Origin: Phycisphaerae bacterium
Lineage (GTDB): Bacteria > Planctomycetota > Phycisphaerae > UBA1845 > UTPLA1
Assembly (NCBI GenBank): GCA_029259995.1
Contig: JAJDEC010000508.1
Location: 1-9,313, forward strand
Direction: 5' to 3'
Length of the DNA stretch: 9,313 nucleotides
Shown piece after piece: positions 6,802 to 9,313 of this stretch; position 1 is the stretch's first letter, and every line of letters starts with the position of its first letter. The notes under the pieces were generated by a model, which ran no database searches, was not told the DNA's origin, and was given only the letters and a program-made list of their open reading frames with translations. Made by a program: the position numbers and the translations under genes.

Positions 6802-8433
6802 CTAGTCTTCGTCTTCGAGCGCGTATTCTTCCGGATGTCGCCGTTCCGCCGCCTCAAGTTTGACGCGTTCTTCCTGATCGTTCGATCGCTTCTTGACGAT
6901 CTGCCGGATGGCGACGTTCGCGATGACACAGAAGGCCATCCCCCACACGCCCGCCTCATAGATGAGCAGCGCGACGAGACCGGCCATGATCGTCGCAATC
7001 ACTGCGGCCATGAACCAGCTGAACACGACCCAGATGAACCGCGCCATCTTCAGCGCCGCATCGCCGCGAGCGAAGATCCGATCCGCCGCCCCCGTCGCCA
7101 GAACCGCGGCAAACGCGACATACGTGGTCGAGACCGGCAGTTTCAACGCCGACGCCGTCGCAATGACGGAGGCGGCCACACTCATGATGACGGATCCACG
7201 CAACGGATCGTAATGGACAGTCTTGCCCTGTTGATTGACAGTGACTCTCGGGGCCATCGACGGTTTCGGCGCGGGACGCAACTTGAGTATCATCTTCGCG
7301 AGAAAGATGCACCACTGCGGGGCCCACAATCGCACTGTCGCCCCGGCGCTGCCCGTATTGACTTCGGCGCGCGTCACGCGCTGGGCATGCTTGGTCGACA
7401 TGCCGGCCACAAGCAGCACGCCGCATCCGAACAGCGCCCACGTCGGCAGCTCCATCTTGACGGCGGCCACAAGCGGCTCACCCGCGCGATAGGATTCGGC
7501 CAGCTTCCAGGCGGCGAGGCCTGGCGCGGCGCAGTTCGCGAGATCGTTCTGACCAAATGCAAACGCCATCGCGAGCATGCCGATGACCGTCAGGACGGGA
7601 AAGAGCAGCTTCGCCGCCCGATCCCGATACGCGGCCACCACGACCTTGCAGATAATCCCGAAAAGGAGCCAGAGGGAGAGCACGAACGTCGTCTCGCCGA
7701 AAGAGACTTTCTTCCATCGCCACAGTTCTTCGACAACCCACGCCTGGCCGAGCCATTTCTTGAAATCGCCGATCACGCCGATCTGCTTCATACCCTTGAC
7801 GATCATGAAATAGGCCAGGACGGCCAGCAATCCGCCGGCGACCCAGACGCCGACGCGCCTGACACTCTGAAGGTCGGCGCTGTCGGGACCGATCAAACGG
7901 CGCGCGAGCCGCATGATGATATAACCGAGCACGGCCGACAGAATGATCGACCAGATGATGCCCTGAATGACGGCCCACGCCTTGTCCCAGTTGACTGGAT
8001 CGCCATCCACGTGAACCCAGCCCATGAAGAACGACGCACCAAGGAGTTCGAACACGAGCGTCATCGTCGTGCTCACGGGCATGCCGAATGCGGAATAGCT
8101 GTAGAGCAGGATCGTGTCGACGATATAGACCGACACGTAAATCGTCAGAACCTGTTTGTACAAGAGAAATTCGGCCGGATTGAAGATGCCTTTTCGGGCC
8201 GTGTCCATGACGCCGGACGACATCGTCGCGCCGAGGATGACGCCGATTCCGGCAATCATGACCGCACGCTCACGCGTCAGAATGCGGGCACCGAAGACGG
8301 CGTTGACGATATTCGCGGCGTCATTCCGACCGACTTCGATCGTGTCCCACAACAGCATGACGATCGCCAGCGCCGTCACGCTCCACAGGAACGTTACGCC
8401 GATCTCTTCCGTCAACACTTGCGCCAATAGCAC
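6802..8433 (-). CDS. pit: Pit/PHO4-family inorganic phosphate permease
   Basis: 543 residues, a little longer than typical bacterial Pit proteins (about 500). It is a polytopic inner-membrane carrier that moves phosphate, in this family usually as a metal-phosphate or ion-coupled symport. The inverted-repeat family signature is seen twice. The first copy is VGRNDAANIVN (34-44) with GMPVSTTMT (117-125, Pro119); the second is FGQNDLANC (293-301) with KLPVSTTYV (Pro433). The G-x-N-D and PVSTT pairs are diagnostic, though the family usually has A, S or G at x and here it is R and Q. Many hydrophobic segments are present, starting at about residues 13-32, and a charged, acidic cytosolic tail ends the protein. 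The GTG start at 8433 has no Shine-Dalgarno; TTG and GTG codons a few residues in are alternatives. The DUF47 gene directly upstream supports phosphate over sulfate as substrate. Confidence 0.92.
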   Translation of the reverse strand: MLLAQVLTEEIGVTFLWSVTALAIVMLLWDTIEVGRNDAANIVNAVFGARILTRERAVMIAGIGVILGATMSSGVMDTARKGIFNPAEFLLYKQVLTIYVSVYIVDTILLYSYSAFGMPVSTTMTLVFELLGASFFMGWVHVDGDPVNWDKAWAVIQGIIWSIILSAVLGYIIMRLARRLIGPDSADLQSVRRVGVWVAGGLLAVLAYFMIVKGMKQIGVIGDFKKWLGQAWVVEELWRWKKVSFGETTFVLSLWLLFGIICKVVVAAYRDRAAKLLFPVLTVIGMLAMAFAFGQNDLANCAAPGLAAWKLAESYRAGEPLVAAVKMELPTWALFGCGVLLVAGMSTKHAQRVTRAEVNTGSAGATVRLWAPQWCIFLAKMILKLRPAPKPSMAPRVTVNQQGKTVHYDPLRGSVIMSVAASVIATASALKLPVSTTYVAFAAVLATGAADRIFARGDAALKMARFIWVVFSWFMAAVIATIMAGLVALLIYEAGVWGMAFCVIANVAIRQIVKKRSNDQEERVKLEAAERRHPEEYALEDED

Positions 8434-8523
8434 GGGGCCGCTAATGATTGTTCTCGCCGTTAATGCCTATCGCAATCGCCGCAGGGAATCCCCGCGTCGA
8501 TGGTCTCCATCTTCACACTCGCA

Positions 8524-8547
8524 GCGATCGAATCCTGCGATCGAATC
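8524..8547. repeat. 11-base direct repeat in the DUF47-pit spacer
   Basis: GCGATCGAATC occurs exactly at 8524-8534 and 8537-8547, a 13-base period; each copy contains the palindrome CGATCG. A related GGATCGAGATTC lies at 8566-8577. It sits about 90-115 bases before the pit start, where an operator could lie. It may be a regulator site or chance. The rest of the 8434-8582 spacer contains no gene. Confidence 0.6.
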
Positions 8548-8557
8548 GTCTCAAGAA

Positions 8558-8569
8558 ATCCGTACGGAT
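8558..8569 (-). terminator. 12-base palindrome just after the DUF47 stop
   Basis: ATCCGTACGGAT is a perfect palindrome 13 bases beyond the DUF47 stop. In minus-strand RNA it can form a small hairpin (4-bp stem, 4-base loop) followed by the T-rich TTCTT. As a terminator it is weak; it might only attenuate read-through into pit, or be a protein-binding site. Confidence 0.3.
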
Positions 8570-8582
8570 CGAGATTCTCAGC

Positions 8583-9254
8583 CTATTGTGACAACATGCG
8601 CCGAAGCCGATCGGCCATCTTCTCGATGTGATTCGCGACTTCCCCCAACTCAAGGAAAATCCGCCACCACAGCATGAGATCCGACGGCTTGATGGAATCT
8701 TCCAGCGCGAAGAGTGCCTTGTTCACTTCGTATTGCTTCTTGTCCGCCTCCCATTCGGCCCGCTCAACGGCGCGAATCACGTCGAACATGTCGCCCGCCT
8801 GTGCCGAATGAAATCCCTTCTGCACGAGATCGCGAATCTTCAGATTCATCTCGCGGGCCTTGGCATCCACTGCCAGCACACTGTCGAGATACGAAACGAC
8901 GCCGCTTTCCAGCGAATCAGGCAGCTTCAACTGTTTCAGCGTCAGCAGATAGGCAATGTTCTCCACCGCATCTGCCACGTCATCCTGAAGTTTCAGGTAT
9001 CCAAGCAGATCTCCGCGATAGACAGGCAGAAAGAAACTCCGCGGAATCTCCTGGCGGATCTCATCCTTGATCAGATCCGCAGCGTGCTCCGTCTTGAACA
9101 CCTTGTCCGCGAGCCCCTCCAGGGCCGCGTAATCCTCATCGTGGATCGCCTTGAACATCGGCCGTACCAGGTCGACGCACTCGCGGACCTTCTCGTAATG
9201 GTGCAACAGCGGTTCGAAGGGCGATTGATCAAACAAATTTGTAATCCGTACCAT
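8583..9254 (-). CDS. DUF47 (TIGR00153) PhoU-like phosphate transport accessory protein
   Basis: 223 residues, the usual length of DUF47 proteins, which are distant relatives of PhoU. The family is all-helical; members are encoded next to Pit permeases (pit accessory proteins such as PitR) and are thought to bind metal and modulate the carrier. The sequence opens with the typical FDQSPFEPLLHHYEKV and contains DEDYAALEGLADKVFKTEHAAD and LQDDVADAVENIAYLL. It ends with LGEVANHIEKMADRLRRML, rich in Glu, Asp and His at positions where PhoU proteins bind metal. No signal peptide or membrane segment is visible, so it is cytoplasmic. The ATG at 9254 is fixed by a strong GGGAGG site. It is first in the pair, with pit starting 149 bases after its stop. 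Whether both are on one transcript is not settled by the sequence. Confidence 0.92.
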   Translation of the reverse strand: MVRITNLFDQSPFEPLLHHYEKVRECVDLVRPMFKAIHDEDYAALEGLADKVFKTEHAADLIKDEIRQEIPRSFFLPVYRGDLLGYLKLQDDVADAVENIAYLLTLKQLKLPDSLESGVVSYLDSVLAVDAKAREMNLKIRDLVQKGFHSAQAGDMFDVIRAVERAEWEADKKQYEVNKALFALEDSIKPSDLMLWWRIFLELGEVANHIEKMADRLRRMLSQ

Positions 9255-9260
9255 CGGCTG

Positions 9261-9266
9261 CCTCCC
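9261..9266 (-). promoter_or_regulatory. Ribosome binding site of the DUF47 gene
   Basis: GGGAGG on the minus strand, 6 bases before ATG 9254. It is among the strongest Shine-Dalgarno sequences in the window and contrasts with the lack of one before the downstream pit gene. Confidence 0.8.
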
Positions 9267-9286
9267 TCGCTCAACTCATGCCAGGC

Positions 9287-9309
9287 CCGACAGCCATCCG
9301 CGCCGACAG
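9287..9309 (-). repeat. CTGTCGG direct repeat upstream of the DUF47 gene
   Basis: On the minus strand CTGTCGG occurs at 9309-9303 and again at 9293-9287, a 16-base period. The half-site resembles the CTGTC core of PhoB boxes, but those repeat every 11 bases. It lies about 33-55 bases before the DUF47 ATG, near the window end, so the full promoter region is not visible. Confidence 0.4.
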
Positions 9310-9313
9310 GGTT

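Noticed and set aside
6835..8430. 531-residue plus-strand open frame
   Set aside because: It mirrors almost the full pit gene on the other strand and is dominated by Asp, Arg, His and Gln, the complement of membrane-protein codons. No hydrophobic core or known motif.

Overview
The window reads as ordinary chromosomal DNA from a GC-rich bacterium, most likely a planctomycete. The best taxonomic hint is the secreted seven-bladed propeller protein, whose C-terminal dockerin-like tail (GDMNCDGLVDGADV followed by a second acidic loop) is a style I associate with Planctomycetota, especially Phycisphaerae-like lineages. Other genes agree but do not prove it. No phage, transposon, CRISPR or toxin-like module is visible.

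Plus-strand half (1-5123). The window opens inside a long fusion gene. Its N-terminal part is a HAD-type trehalose-6-phosphate phosphatase (OtsB), cut by the window edge, and it runs without a break into a GH15 glycoside hydrolase of the trehalase/glucoamylase type. A compact promoter and a tRNA-Ala(CGC) gene follow. Next is a 551-residue secreted protein: signal peptide, SbsA/Big_5-type Ig-like domain, seven FG-GAP/VCBS blades and a dockerin-like tail. A 290-base gap with three small hairpins leads to a DUF309 gene that lacks a Shine-Dalgarno sequence and has a perfect hairpin ending just before its ATG.

Minus-strand half (5208-9254). purF (amidophosphoribosyltransferase, [4Fe-4S] type, TTG start) converges on the DUF309 gene. 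The 84 bases between them are mostly filled by a degenerate tandem array with a strict 7-base period. Behind purF lie a DUF47 (PhoU-like) gene and a Pit-family phosphate permease gene, in that order on the minus strand. They form a two-gene phosphate uptake unit of a kind known in many bacteria. Their 149-base spacer holds an exact 11-base direct repeat and a 12-base palindrome.

How the genes relate: the trehalose enzyme, tRNA, secreted protein, purine gene and phosphate uptake pair look like independent transcription units, apart from DUF47-pit. I see no obvious new multi-gene system. The items most worth a second look are the phosphatase-GH15 fusion, the heptamer array, the propeller-dockerin protein, the unusual PRPP-site residues of PurF and the repeats around the phosphate genes.
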